This document shows positions 1-7,603 of a stretch of 46,189 nucleotides of DNA, piece by piece. The position numbers and the translations under genes were made by a program. The notes under the pieces were generated by a model. It was not told where the DNA came from. It searched no databases and saw only the letters and a list, made by a program, of their open reading frames with translations. Origin of the DNA: Streptomyces odonnellii. GTDB lineage: Bacteria > Actinomycetota > Actinomycetes > Streptomycetales > Streptomycetaceae. Numbering within the stretch: position 1 is the stretch's first letter; each line of letters opens with the position of its first letter. Location of the stretch: contig NZ_LATD01000021.1 of NCBI RefSeq assembly GCF_000981895.1, forward strand, positions 1 to 46,189, read 5' to 3'.

Positions 1-446
1 GCGGCGGTGGGGGCGGCGGGCGCGGCAGGGGGTTCGGGGGCGGGGGCGGGTCCAGGGGTGATGCCGGAAGCGGCCGGCTCGCTGACGACGGTCCCCGGCA
101 CCGGCGGCCGGTGCCGGCCCGAGACCACCTGGCAGGCGTTCTGGAGCGGGGCCTCGATCGCCCCGGCCAGCGCGGCGAAGCCCTCCAGGGCCAGCGGCGG
201 GTCGGCCTGCGCGTCCTCGATGGCGATACGGCCGTCCTGCACCACCGCGAGCACATCGATCCGGGCGCCGTCCGCGAAGGTCAGCCGGATATCGACCCAG
301 GGCGGCAGGATCTCGCGCCGTGTGGCACCGTCGCGCGGGTCGCCGGCGCCGGTGACGGTGCCGTGTCCCTGCACCTCCCACACCGGCCATTCGTACGCTG
401 CGCGCTCATGTGGTTCCTGGGCGGAAATCCATTTATGTTCCGACAC
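1..446 (-). CDS. DUF6214-like protein, partial (C-terminus off left edge)
   Basis: An open minus-strand frame begins at a GTG (446-444; another in-frame GTG lies two codons upstream, directly after a stop) and runs off the left edge. It reads MSEHKWISAQEPHERAAYEW, continues through a hydrophilic segment containing LPPWVDIRLTFADGARIDVL, then IEDAQADPPLALEGFAALAG, and ends in an Ala/Pro-rich tail. The LPPW...LTFADGARIDVLAVV core resembles what I remember of the actinobacterial DUF6214 family, whose function is unknown; I could not check this. There is no signal peptide. Third-position GC is consistently high in this frame, which supports it over the competing frames in the same stretch. The low-complexity C-terminal tail is incomplete. 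Confidence 0.6.
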   Translation of the reverse strand, partial: MSEHKWISAQEPHERAAYEWPVWEVQGHGTVTGAGDPRDGATRREILPPWVDIRLTFADGARIDVLAVVQDGRIAIEDAQADPPLALEGFAALAGAIEAPLQNACQVVSGRHRPPVPGTVVSEPAASGITPGPAPAPEPPAAPAAPTA

Positions 447-574
447 ATTCGCCACTTAATCAGGCAATCCACCCTTATTGTCATGGCGCGCACGGACCGG
501 GCCCGCACGGCACCCTGTCGGCGCATCGCCCCGGGGTCGGGCGTGGGACCCGAGACGCCGGCACGGCGACCGGG

Positions 575-925
575 TCAGCCGTCGCCGAGCCGCCGGGCCT
601 GCGCGTCGGCGGCGCCGAGGACGCTGTCGAGCAGACCGGGGAAGAGCGCGTCCAGGTCATCCTTGCGCAACCCGCTCATCTTGGCCGTTCCCCGGTAGAT
701 CTGCCGGATCAACCCGCTCTCACGCAGTACCCGGAAGTGATGCGTGGTGGTGGATTTGGCGACGGGGAGGCCGAAGTGCGAGCAGGCCAGCTCGCAGTCC
801 GCGGCGGCGAGCTCCCGCACGATACGCAGACGGATGGGGTCGGAGAGCGCGTGCAGCACCCCCTCCAGGCGGATGTCCGTGCGCGGGGGGTGTGCGAGTT
901 CGCGCGTACTGGTCGCGGCGGTCAC
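575..925 (-). CDS. ArsR-family winged-helix regulator
   Basis: Small cytoplasmic DNA-binding protein of about 116 aa from a GTG start. The ArsR/SmtB core is clear: LEGVLHALSDPIRLRIVREL followed by the recognition region KSTTTHHFRVLRESGLI and a short C-terminal helix. There is no CxC metal-binding motif, so a metal sensor is unlikely; a lone Cys pair (DCELACSHF) precedes the recognition helix. The frame is open back to an ATG at 988-986 (137 aa). I prefer the GTG at 925-923 because GGAG lies 5 nt upstream, a TACAAT -10 hexamer lies at 957-952, and the longer form would place coding sequence over the palindrome at 973-1004. The gene is divergent from an old-yellow-enzyme gene, the usual layout for a local repressor. 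Confidence 0.88.
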   Translation of the reverse strand: MTAATSTRELAHPPRTDIRLEGVLHALSDPIRLRIVRELAAADCELACSHFGLPVAKSTTTHHFRVLRESGLIRQIYRGTAKMSGLRKDDLDALFPGLLDSVLGAADAQARRLGDG

Positions 926-972
926 AGCGGCTCCACTCCTCGGGGGCTCCCATTGTACGGTCGTTCGAGGGT

Positions 973-1004
973 CATCGTAGTTTGACATTCACCGTACTAC
1001 GATG
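973..1004. promoter_or_regulatory. Perfect 9-bp inverted repeat, probable ArsR operator
   Basis: CATCGTAGT (973-981) and ACTACGATG (996-1004) form a perfect inverted repeat with a 14-bp spacer. A TTGACA hexamer (982-987, plus strand) lies inside the spacer. The repeat sits between the divergent ArsR and oxidoreductase genes, where binding would block both promoters. The sequence is certain; the identity of the bound protein is inferred from position. Confidence 0.7.
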
Positions 1005-1110
1005 GGTACCGTACGAAGCGGAGAACGCCGGTCCCCGGACCGCCGGGCCGGTTGCCCCGCCCCGCTCCGCCCGTCCCGTCTGCCCTGTTCCGCCTGAATG
1101 GAGTTCCCCT

Positions 1111-2190
1111 GTGAGCGCGCTGTTCGAGCCGTACACCCTGCGGTCGCTGACCATCCCCAACCGGGTCTGGATGGCCCCCATGTGCCAGTACTCCGCGGAC
1201 GAGACCGGTCCGGACGCGGGTGTCCCGAACGACTGGCACTTCGCCCATCTCGCGGCGCGCGCGGCGGGCGGCACCGGGCTGATCCTCACGGAGGCCACGG
1301 CCGTCAGCCCGGAGGGCCGGATCAGCCCCGCCGACCTGGGTATCTGGAACGACACCCAGGTCGAGGCGTTCCGCCGGATCACCCGCTTCCTCGCCTCGCA
1401 GGGCACGATCGCCGGCATCCAGCTCGCGCACGCCGGGCGGAAGGCCTCGACCGACCGGCCCTGGAAGGGCGGCGCTCCCGTCGGGGCCGAGGCCAACGGG
1501 TGGCAGCCGCTGGCGCCGAGCCCGGTGCCCTTCGCGGACGGCCACCCGGTGCCCGCGGAGCTGACCGTGGCGCAGATCGAGGAGATCGTCGGGCAGTTCG
1601 CGGCGGCGGCCCGGCGGGCGCGGGAGGCGGGCTTCCAGGTGGCCGAGGTGCATGGCGCACACGGCTATCTGATCGGCGAGTTCCTCTCCCCGCACAGCAA
1701 CCGGCGTACGGACGCCTATGGCGGCTCCTTCGAGAACCGCGCGCGGTTCGCACTGGAGGTCGTGGACGCCGTACGGGCCGAGTGGCCGGACGACCTGCCG
1801 GTCTTCTTCCGGATCTCGGCCACCGACTGGCTCGACGAGGGCGGCTGGACGGCCGACGACACCGTGCGGCTCGCGGACGGGCTTCTGGCGCACGGCGTGG
1901 ACCTGCTGGACGTCTCCAGCGGCGGCAACGCCGCGGGGGTACGGATCCCGCTCGGCCCCGGCTATCAGGTGCCGTTCGCGGCCCGGGTCAGGAAGGAGAC
2001 CCGGCTGCCGGTGGCGGCCGTGGGTCTGATCACCGACGCCGAGCAGGCCGAGAAGATCGTCGCCAACGGTGAGGCCGACGCCGTGCTGCTGGGCAGGGAA
2101 CTGCTGCGCGACCCGTCCTGGGCCCGCCGTGCCGCCGGGGCGCTGGGCGCCTCCGTACAGACCCCGCCGCAGTATCACCGGGCCTTCTGA
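1111..2190 (+). CDS. NADH:flavin oxidoreductase, YqjM-type old yellow enzyme
   Basis: FMN-dependent ene-reductase of 359 aa that reduces activated C=C bonds using NAD(P)H. It shows the features of the thermophilic-like YqjM class: MAPMCQYSA with C25 and Y27 near the flavin, QLAHAGRKA (104-112), the substrate-binding His pair in VHGAHGYL (H181, H184), SPHSNRRTDAYGGSFENR, and the C-terminal phosphate-binding stretch ADAVLLGRELLRDP. The length is typical and it is single-domain. The GTG start follows GGAG by 6-7 nt and gives MSALFEPYTLRSLTIPNR, the family's normal N-terminus; the frame is open further upstream, but that part is non-homologous. The divergent ArsR gene and the palindrome between them suggest induction by an electrophile or by a substrate of this enzyme. 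Confidence 0.95.
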   Translation: MSALFEPYTLRSLTIPNRVWMAPMCQYSADETGPDAGVPNDWHFAHLAARAAGGTGLILTEATAVSPEGRISPADLGIWNDTQVEAFRRITRFLASQGTIAGIQLAHAGRKASTDRPWKGGAPVGAEANGWQPLAPSPVPFADGHPVPAELTVAQIEEIVGQFAAAARRAREAGFQVAEVHGAHGYLIGEFLSPHSNRRTDAYGGSFENRARFALEVVDAVRAEWPDDLPVFFRISATDWLDEGGWTADDTVRLADGLLAHGVDLLDVSSGGNAAGVRIPLGPGYQVPFAARVRKETRLPVAAVGLITDAEQAEKIVANGEADAVLLGRELLRDPSWARRAAGALGASVQTPPQYHRAF

Positions 2191-2281
2191 CCTGCGCGGA
2201 CGTTCACTTCAGGCGTCATTGTCAGTGGTCGGGTGCAGACTGGCCCATATCCGTGACAAGGGCGTCCTGGAGGGACAGGCG

Positions 2282-3376
2282 ATGACCGAGGTACTTCTCA
2301 CCGTAGGCACCCGCAAGGGGCTCTTCATCGGCCGCAGGCGCGGCGGCCGGTGGGAGTTCGACGGACCGCACTTCAACGCGCAGGCGGTCTACTCGATCGG
2401 AATCGACACGCGTGGCGGCGGGAAGGCACCGCGGCTGCTGGTCGGTGGCGACAGTCTGCACTGGGGCCCGTCCGTGTTCCGCTCGGACGATCTGGGCGCG
2501 AGCTGGACGGAGCCGAGCCGTCCCGCGGTGAAGTTCCCGAAGGACACGGGGGCGTCCCTGGAGCGGGTCTGGCAGCTCCATCCTGCGGGGCCCGCGGCCC
2601 CGGGTGTGGTGTACGCGGGGACGGAGCCCGCCGCGCTGTTCCGCTCCGAGGACGGCGGCGAGACCTTCGAGCTGGTCAGGCCGCTCTGGGAGCATCCCAC
2701 CCGGTCGAAGTGGGTGCCGGGCGGCGGCGGTGAGGCGGTGCACACGGTGGTGACCGACCGGCGGGATCCGGCCGCGGTGACCGTCGCGGTCTCCACGGCC
2801 GGGGTGTTCCGCTCCCGGGACGGCGGCGAGAGCTGGGCGCCGTCGAACCAGGGGGTGTCGGCCGTCTTCCTGCCCGATCCGAATCCGGAGTTCGGCCAGT
2901 GCGTCCACAAGATCGCGCAGGACGCGGGCGATCCGGACCGGCTGTATCTCCAGAACCACTGGGGGGTGTTCCGCAGCGACGACGCGGGCGACCGGTGGAG
3001 CGACATCGGCTCCGGCCTGCCCTCCGACTTCGGCTTCACGGTCGCCGCGCATCCGCACCGCGCGGATGTGGCCTATGTCTTCCCGATCAACGCCGACGCG
3101 GACCGGGTCCCGGCCGGGCGCCGGTGCCGGGTGTTCCGTACGCAGGACGCGGGCGGAAGCTGGGAGCCCCTGTCGGCGGGACTGCCCGACGGCGACCATT
3201 TCGGCACGGTACTGCGTGACGCGATGTGTACGGACGGCTCCGATCCCGCGGGGGTCTACTTCGGCAACCGCAATGGCGAGGTGTTCGCCAGCGCGGACGA
3301 CGGCGACACCTGGCAGCAGCTCGCCTCGCACCTTCCGGACGTACTCTGTGTTCGTGCGACCACGCTCGCCGGATAG
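2282..3376 (+). CDS. BNR/Asp-box beta-propeller protein (sialidase-fold, role unknown)
   Basis: Protein of 364 aa with no signal peptide, so probably cytoplasmic. Six Asp-box motifs (S-x-D-x-G-x-[ST]-W-like) are evenly spread: FRSDDLGASW, FRSEDGGETF, FRSRDGGESW, FRSDDAGDRW, FRTQDAGGSW and FASADDGDTW. This indicates a six-bladed propeller of the sialidase/VPS10 fold. The N-terminus TEVLLTVGTRKGLFIG is typical of the WD40/YVTN/BNR-like proteins common in actinobacteria. No sialidase Arg triad is obvious, and glycosidase activity should not be assumed. The ATG start is preceded by GGAGGG at a suitable distance; the open frame extends further upstream into the preceding gene, but only as a shadow. 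It follows the oxidoreductase by about 90 bp and may be co-transcribed with it. Confidence 0.85.
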   Translation: MTEVLLTVGTRKGLFIGRRRGGRWEFDGPHFNAQAVYSIGIDTRGGGKAPRLLVGGDSLHWGPSVFRSDDLGASWTEPSRPAVKFPKDTGASLERVWQLHPAGPAAPGVVYAGTEPAALFRSEDGGETFELVRPLWEHPTRSKWVPGGGGEAVHTVVTDRRDPAAVTVAVSTAGVFRSRDGGESWAPSNQGVSAVFLPDPNPEFGQCVHKIAQDAGDPDRLYLQNHWGVFRSDDAGDRWSDIGSGLPSDFGFTVAAHPHRADVAYVFPINADADRVPAGRRCRVFRTQDAGGSWEPLSAGLPDGDHFGTVLRDAMCTDGSDPAGVYFGNRNGEVFASADDGDTWQQLASHLPDVLCVRATTLAG

Positions 3377-3473
3377 CCGGGAGCGGCGCGACTGGAATGC
3401 TGGGCGGCCGGTCAAATGCCATGCGATGAAGGTGCGTTGACGGGTGCGGGCGGAGCTGTGCCCTGCGCACCAG

Positions 3474-3487
3474 TAGAGTGGCGCTCC
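3474..3487 (+). promoter_or_regulatory. Probable leaderless -10 element of the uracil-DNA glycosylase gene
   Basis: CCAGTAGAGT ends at 3479, so the TAGAGT hexamer (3474-3479) lies exactly 8 nt before the GTG start at 3488 and no Shine-Dalgarno sequence is present. This spacing implies transcription starting at or next to the start codon. No good -35 hexamer was seen at 17-18 bp. Confidence 0.45.
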
Positions 3488-4165
3488 GTGACAGCAAGAC
3501 CGTTGAATGAGATTGTCGAGCCCGGATGGGCGGACGCGCTGGGCCCCGCGGCAGGTCGTATCACCCAGATGGGTGATTTTCTGCGGGCGGAGATCGCCGC
3601 CGGGCGCACCTATCTGCCGGCCGGACCGAATGTGCTGAGAGCCTTCCAGCAGCCCTTCGACGAGGTGCGGGTCCTGATCGTCGGCCAGGATCCCTATCCG
3701 ACGCCCGGGCACGCGGTGGGGCTGAGCTTCTCGGTGGCCCCCGAGGTCCGTCCCCTGCCCGGCAGTCTGGAGAACATCTTCCGGGAGCTGCACACGGATC
3801 TGGGTCTGGCCCGGCCCTCCAACGGTGATCTGACGCCCTGGACGCGCCAGGGGGTCCTGCTGCTCAACAGGGCGCTCACCACCGCGCCCCGCAAGCCCGC
3901 CGCCCACCGCGGCAAGGGGTGGGAAGAGGTGACCGAGCAGGCGATCAAGGCCCTGATCGCCCGCGGCAAGCCGCTGGTGTCCATCCTGTGGGGCCGTGAC
4001 GCCCGCAATCTGCGGCCGCTCCTCGGCGAGTACCCCGCGATCGAATCGGCCCACCCCTCCCCCATGTCGGCGGACCGGGGTTTCTTCGGTTCGCGTCCGT
4101 TCAGCCGGGCCAATGACCTCCTGGTCCGCCAGGGCGCACAGCCGGTGGACTGGCAGTTGCCATGA
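3488..4165 (+). CDS. ung: Uracil-DNA glycosylase, family 1
   Basis: Base-excision repair enzyme that removes uracil from DNA; 225 aa, the usual size. The water-activating loop is [18 protein letters not shown] (catalytic D68). The uracil-specific asparagine lies in LLLNRALT, and the DNA-intercalation loop is [18 protein letters not shown] (H189). Pro after GQDPY, rather than the His of the E. coli enzyme, is to my knowledge normal in actinobacterial Ung. The frame is open further upstream, but the GTG at 3488 gives the expected start [14 protein letters not shown] and sits 8 nt after a -10-like hexamer, suggesting a leaderless mRNA. A kinase gene follows 33 bp later. Confidence 0.96.
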   Translation: MTARPLNEIVEPGWADALGPAAGRITQMGDFLRAEIAAGRTYLPAGPNVLRAFQQPFDEVRVLIVGQDPYPTPGHAVGLSFSVAPEVRPLPGSLENIFRELHTDLGLARPSNGDLTPWTRQGVLLLNRALTTAPRKPAAHRGKGWEEVTEQAIKALIARGKPLVSILWGRDARNLRPLLGEYPAIESAHPSPMSADRGFFGSRPFSRANDLLVRQGAQPVDWQLP

Positions 4166-4198
4166 GCGGCCGGGTCCGGCGATGAACGAGGTGCCGCG

Positions 4199-5185
4199 AT
4201 GAGCTGGGTGCTGGGCGTGGACTCGGGCGGCTCCGGCCTGCGCATCGCGCTCGGCTCCACGGCCGGGGGCCAGCCCGCCGGGGTCAGGACGGTCGGCACC
4301 ACCGCCTCGGCCGAGCCGGTGCGCACCGGGCCCACGGGCATCGACGCCGGGCATCTGCTGTCCCAGCTCCTGCCCGCGGTGGAGACACTGCTGGCCCGGG
4401 CCGGTACGGACACCCTGGCCGCGGCCGCGATCGGCGCGGCCGGCATGGCGACGCTCGGCGGCGGGCTCAGGGCCGAACTGCCCGGTGCACTGGAGCGTTC
4501 GCTGGGGGTACGACGGCTGGCGCTGGCCGCGGACGCGGTCACCGCGTACGCGGGAGCGCTCGGACAGCGCCCCGGGGCGGTCGTCGCCGCCGGTACGGGA
4601 ATGATCGCGCTCGGCACGGATCTGAAGGGCTGGCACCGCGCCGACGGCTGGGGCCATCTGCTGGGCGACTGCGGCGGCGGTGCCTGGATCGGGCGGGCGG
4701 GGCTGGAGGCGGCCATGCGCGCGCACGACGGACGGCGTGGCGGTTCGCCCGCACTGCTGTCCAGGGTGGAAGCGGTTTTCGGACCGGCGGGCGAGCTGCC
4801 GGGGCTGATCTATCCGCGTACGGACCGGCCCGCCGTGCTCGCCTCGTTCGCACCGGAAGTTGCCCGCTGCGCGCCCGGCGATCCGGTCGCGGCGGACATC
4901 CTCGCGCAGGCCGCGCGCCATATCGCGGAGTCGGCCGCGGCGGTCTGCCCGGCCTCCGGATCCCCCGAAGTCGCCCTCACCGGGGGCCTGTTCAAGCTGG
5001 GGGACCCACTGCTCGCACCGATGAGGGCCGAGCTGTCCGAGCAACTCCCGCACGCCACCGTCGTCTCGGCCGCGGCCGATCCGCTGAGCGGGGCGCTGCG
5101 TATCGCGGCGGAGCTGGCGACGGACTCGCTGCGGCTGCCGCCCGACGGACGACTCCTCCACGTCCCGACACATCAGGACAGATAA
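4199..5185 (+). CDS. N-acetylglucosamine kinase-like BadF/BadG ATPase
   Basis: Protein of 328 aa with the actin-like ASKHA fold, probably phosphorylating an amino sugar in the cytoplasm. The phosphate-1 loop is LGVDSGGSGLRIALGS at the N-terminus. The phosphate-2/adenosine region includes AVVAAGTGMIALG. GWGHLLGDCGGGAWIGRAGLEAAMRAHDG is the signature segment of eukaryotic-type GlcNAc kinases and BadF/BadG/BcrA/BcrD proteins. VALTGGLFKLGDPLLAPMR is the C-terminal adenosine motif. The substrate is inferred from family only; benzoyl-CoA-reductase activator function is unlikely because the cluster Cys residues are absent. The ATG start has weak GAGG upstream. It lies 33 bp after ung and may share its transcript. 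Confidence 0.88.
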   Translation: MSWVLGVDSGGSGLRIALGSTAGGQPAGVRTVGTTASAEPVRTGPTGIDAGHLLSQLLPAVETLLARAGTDTLAAAAIGAAGMATLGGGLRAELPGALERSLGVRRLALAADAVTAYAGALGQRPGAVVAAGTGMIALGTDLKGWHRADGWGHLLGDCGGGAWIGRAGLEAAMRAHDGRRGGSPALLSRVEAVFGPAGELPGLIYPRTDRPAVLASFAPEVARCAPGDPVAADILAQAARHIAESAAAVCPASGSPEVALTGGLFKLGDPLLAPMRAELSEQLPHATVVSAAADPLSGALRIAAELATDSLRLPPDGRLLHVPTHQDR

Positions 5186-5280
5186 GGGGAAAAATACCTA
5201 ACGGATAAATAAGGGCAGATGGTTCGCGAGCGGCCCCTCCCCGAACAGCCGCGCCCACAAAACCAGTAGCATTCGACGGC
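5186..5280 (+). promoter_or_regulatory. AT-rich intergenic promoter region with leaderless -10 (TAGCAT)
   Basis: This 95-bp stretch is unusually AT-rich for the window at its left end (runs such as GGGGAAAAATACC and GGATAAATAAGG near 5186-5215). It ends in CCAGTAGCAT, with the TAGCAT hexamer (5267-5272) 8 nt before the ATG at 5281 and no Shine-Dalgarno. The same CCAGTAG block with 8-nt spacing precedes ung. Confidence 0.45.
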
Positions 5281-6201
5281 ATGAGCACCCCCACTGGGCC
5301 CGCATCCGGCCTGCCTGTACGAATGCCGCGACCCCGACAGTCGGGGCGCCACCGCCGCCCCGAGCCAGTGGCGGCTCCCGAAGGTGCGCCCGCGCTTGTT
5401 CTCGCCGTTCCCGGCACCCCCTCCAGCGCCGTCCGTGGACTGGCCGAGGAGATTGTCAGCATCGCCCGCTCCGAGCTGCCCGGCCTCGACGCCGTCATCG
5501 GCTTCCTGGAGGGTGACGGCGACGAGTACCCCACGCTGGCGACCGCCCTGACGGGAACCGCCGCGCTCCGTACCGAACGCTATGAACTGGCCAAGGCCGC
5601 GGGCCGGGAGGCCGCCGAGCCCGAAGGCCCCGCCGCCGTCGTCGTACCGCTGCTCGCCGGTCCCGACAGCGGACTGATCGCCCGGATACGCCAGGAGGTC
5701 GGGGACAGCGGTGCTGTCGCGGAGCTGACCGACGTCCTCGGTCCGCATCCGCTGCTCGCCGAGGCCCTGCACGTACGGCTGTCGGAGGCCGGTCTGGCCC
5801 GTGCCGACCGCGCCAGGCTGTTCACGGTCGCGACGGCCGCCGACGGCATCATCCTGGCCACGGTGGGCGGCGAGGAGGCGGTCCAGACGGCGGGGATCAC
5901 CGGGATGCTGCTCGCCGCGCGCCTCGCCGTACCGGTGATGGCCGCCGCGCTCGACGAGGAGGGCTCGATCACCGCGATCGCGGAGCAGTTGCGCGAGTCC
6001 GGTTCGACGCAGCTCGCGCTCGCGCCGTACCTGGTCGGTCCCGAGCTGCCCGAGGGGCTGCTCGACACGGCTCTCAAGGAGGCCGACTGCGCCGCCGCCG
6101 AGCCGCTGGGTGCCTATCCGGCGATCGGCAAGCTGGTGCTGTCCAAGTACACGACGGCGCTGGGCATCCCCGCGCAGCCGCAGGGGACGCCCGCTTCCTG
6201 A
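5281..6201 (+). CDS. Sirohydrochlorin chelatase (CbiX)-like protein, catalytic His lost
   Basis: Protein of 306 aa with two chelatase-like halves after a basic N-terminus (MSTPTGPASGLPVRMPRPRQ). The first half begins ALVLAVPGTPSSAVRGLAEEI, where CbiX proteins have a VAHGSR-type motif, and VVVPLLAGPDSGLIARI stands where CbiX has a second metal-binding His. LGPHPLLAEALHVRLSEAGL matches the CbiX linker, and the second half (ADGIILATVGGEEAVQTAG...) ends in GAYPAIGKLVLSKYTTALG. Both metal-binding His positions therefore appear to be replaced, so ferro- or cobaltochelatase activity is doubtful even though databases would probably call it sirohydrochlorin chelatase. There is no signal peptide. The gene is apparently monocistronic, with a leaderless-type promoter before it and a strong hairpin after it. 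Confidence 0.8.
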   Translation: MSTPTGPASGLPVRMPRPRQSGRHRRPEPVAAPEGAPALVLAVPGTPSSAVRGLAEEIVSIARSELPGLDAVIGFLEGDGDEYPTLATALTGTAALRTERYELAKAAGREAAEPEGPAAVVVPLLAGPDSGLIARIRQEVGDSGAVAELTDVLGPHPLLAEALHVRLSEAGLARADRARLFTVATAADGIILATVGGEEAVQTAGITGMLLAARLAVPVMAAALDEEGSITAIAEQLRESGSTQLALAPYLVGPELPEGLLDTALKEADCAAAEPLGAYPAIGKLVLSKYTTALGIPAQPQGTPAS

Positions 6202-6263
6202 GCCGCCGCGCCGACGGATGCCCCTGGGTACGGGTACGGGACGGCAGCGTCCCCCGTACGCAT

Positions 6264-6304
6264 GGAAAGGGCCCGCACCGGAACTCTCCGGGGCGGGCCC
6301 TTCC
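6264..6304. terminator. Bidirectional hairpin terminator between convergent genes
   Basis: AAGGGCCCGC (6267-6276) pairs perfectly with GCGGGCCCTT (6293-6302), extended outward by GGA/TCC with one bulged base, and has an inner CCGG/CCGG stem. It lies between the convergent chelatase-like and lactonase genes. Confidence 0.85.
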
Positions 6305-6344
6305 GCGATCTCCCGAACGCGGCTTCGGCCAAAGCAAGTCAAAT

Positions 6345-6388
6345 CCAGTCAAAGCCCCGCCGAAGCCAGTCAAAGCCCAGCCGAAGCC
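6345..6388. repeat. Two tandem copies of a 21-bp unit next to the lactonase stop
   Basis: CCAGTCAAAGCCC followed by CGCCGAAGCC occurs at 6345-6367, then again with one substitution at 6366-6388, giving a 21-bp period. A degenerate third copy precedes it (CAAGTCAAATCC). It lies between the hairpin and the end of the lactonase gene, and its role is unknown. Confidence 0.75.
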
Positions 6389-6400
6389 GGTCGGGGTCGG

Positions 6401-7459
6401 TCAGCCGAAGATCACGCAGGAGGCGGCCGGGGCCTGAAGGGAGCCCGCGCGGACCGGGACACCCGTCTCCGGGTCGATGTCGAACCAGGTCACATCGCCG
6501 GAGTGCTCGTTCGCGGCGTACAGACGGCGGCCCGCCGGATCGAGCGTCAGATCCCGCGGCCAGCGCCCGCCGCACTCCACGGCGGTGACCAGTTCCGGCT
6601 TCTCGTACGTCTCGTCGAGCGCGAGGACGGCGATGCTGTCGTCGCCGCGATTGGCCGCCCAGACGAACCGTCCGTCCAGGGACACCACCACTTCCGAGGC
6701 GTAGCTCTCGGTGTCCACGCTGTCGGGCAGGACCGGGGTCTCACCGAGCGGTTCGAGCACGCCCCGCTCCGCGTCCCAGCGGCAGACCGTGAGAGTGGGA
6801 GTCAGTTCGTTGAGCACATAGGCATGGCCGCCGGCCGGGTGGAAGGCGAGATGGCGCGGTCCGGAGCCGGGGCGCAGCGCCGTCTCGCCGTGCGGTGCCA
6901 GCTCGCCGGCGGCGGTGTCCAGGGCGGAGATCCGTACGGAGTCGGTGCCGAGGTCGGTGACGAGGACCCAGCGCCCGGTCGGGTCGGTCACCACCTGGTG
7001 CGCGTGCGGGCCGCGCTGCCGGTCCGGGTTCGGGCCCGCGCCCTGGTGCTGGAGCACCCCTGCGGCGGCCAGCAGCCCGCCGTCGGCGCCGACCGGCAGG
7101 ACCGTGACGCTGCCGGAGCCGTAGTTGGCGGTGAGCAGATGCCCCTGGGTGAGCGTGAGGTGGGTGGGGCTGCTCCCGCACACCGGTACGGGGTCGCCGA
7201 TCAGCCGGGGCCTCCCGCCCCCGGTGTCCGCGACAGGCACGCCGAAGGCCGCCGCCGCGCCCTCGTCCGTCTCGGAGACCGCGTACAGCACGGATCCGTC
7301 CGGCGCGAGCGCGAGGAAGGACGGATCGGCCACGGCGTCGGTCACTCCCCGCTCCATCAGTGCGCCGGTGTCCGCGTCCACGGCCGCGTGGATGATGCCG
7401 CGACCGCCCGCCGAAGTGAACGACCCGATGAAGGCCCGCCCGTTGTTCCTGCCGCTCAC
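6401..7459 (-). CDS. Lactonase-family seven-bladed propeller (6-phosphogluconolactonase type)
   Basis: Protein of 352 aa with the YVTN-like repeats of the Pgl/YbhE lactonase family, which hydrolyses 6-phosphogluconolactone or other lactones. Visible family segments are AFIGSFTSAGGRGIIHAAVD, PSFLALAPDGSVLYAVSE, PTHLTLTQGHLLTANYGSGSVTVLPV, QGAGPNPDRQRGPHAHQVVTDPTGRWVLVTDLGTDSV, GSGPRHLAFHPAGGHAYVLNEL, and WPRDLTLDPAGRRLYAANEHSGDVTWF. The PHAHQV and GPRHLAFHP motifs carry the His residues typical of the putative active site. There is no signal peptide, so it is presumably cytoplasmic. The GTG start gives MSGRNNGRAF. It is divergent from a HAD phosphatase gene about 145 bp away. The true substrate is unknown; many actinobacterial members are not part of the pentose phosphate pathway. 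Confidence 0.9.
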   Translation of the reverse strand: MSGRNNGRAFIGSFTSAGGRGIIHAAVDADTGALMERGVTDAVADPSFLALAPDGSVLYAVSETDEGAAAAFGVPVADTGGGRPRLIGDPVPVCGSSPTHLTLTQGHLLTANYGSGSVTVLPVGADGGLLAAAGVLQHQGAGPNPDRQRGPHAHQVVTDPTGRWVLVTDLGTDSVRISALDTAAGELAPHGETALRPGSGPRHLAFHPAGGHAYVLNELTPTLTVCRWDAERGVLEPLGETPVLPDSVDTESYASEVVVSLDGRFVWAANRGDDSIAVLALDETYEKPELVTAVECGGRWPRDLTLDPAGRRLYAANEHSGDVTWFDIDPETGVPVRAGSLQAPAASCVIFG

Positions 7460-7603
7460 AGTCCCTGTCCCCTCTTCGGCTGAACCTCAACGCCCGATCC
7501 GTGAATGCCCGGCCGACGGTAGCAGGCGGTCTGGACCAATCACCGGGGACCGCCACCCCGGCCGACGAGCGGAGCCGCTGCTTCGCTGGGCATGCTGGGG
7601 CGT

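Noticed and set aside
2222..5173. Very long minus-strand open frame (983 codons) opposite the BNR, ung and kinase genes
   Set aside because: It is the shadow of real genes on the plus strand caused by extreme third-position GC; the translation is Arg/Gly/Pro-rich without domains, and the plus-strand products are clearly recognised proteins.
4199..5185. Benzoyl-CoA/2-hydroxyacyl-CoA dehydratase activator (BadF/BcrA type)
   Set aside because: The ATPase family matches, but the Cys residues that hold the [4Fe-4S] cluster in activators are absent; a GlcNAc-kinase-like sugar kinase is more likely.
5186..5215. Possible iron box (IdeR/DmdR1-like) in the AT-rich patch before the chelatase-like gene
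   Set aside because: Only a half-site resembling TTAGGT is present on the minus strand and the second half does not match, so iron control is not supported.
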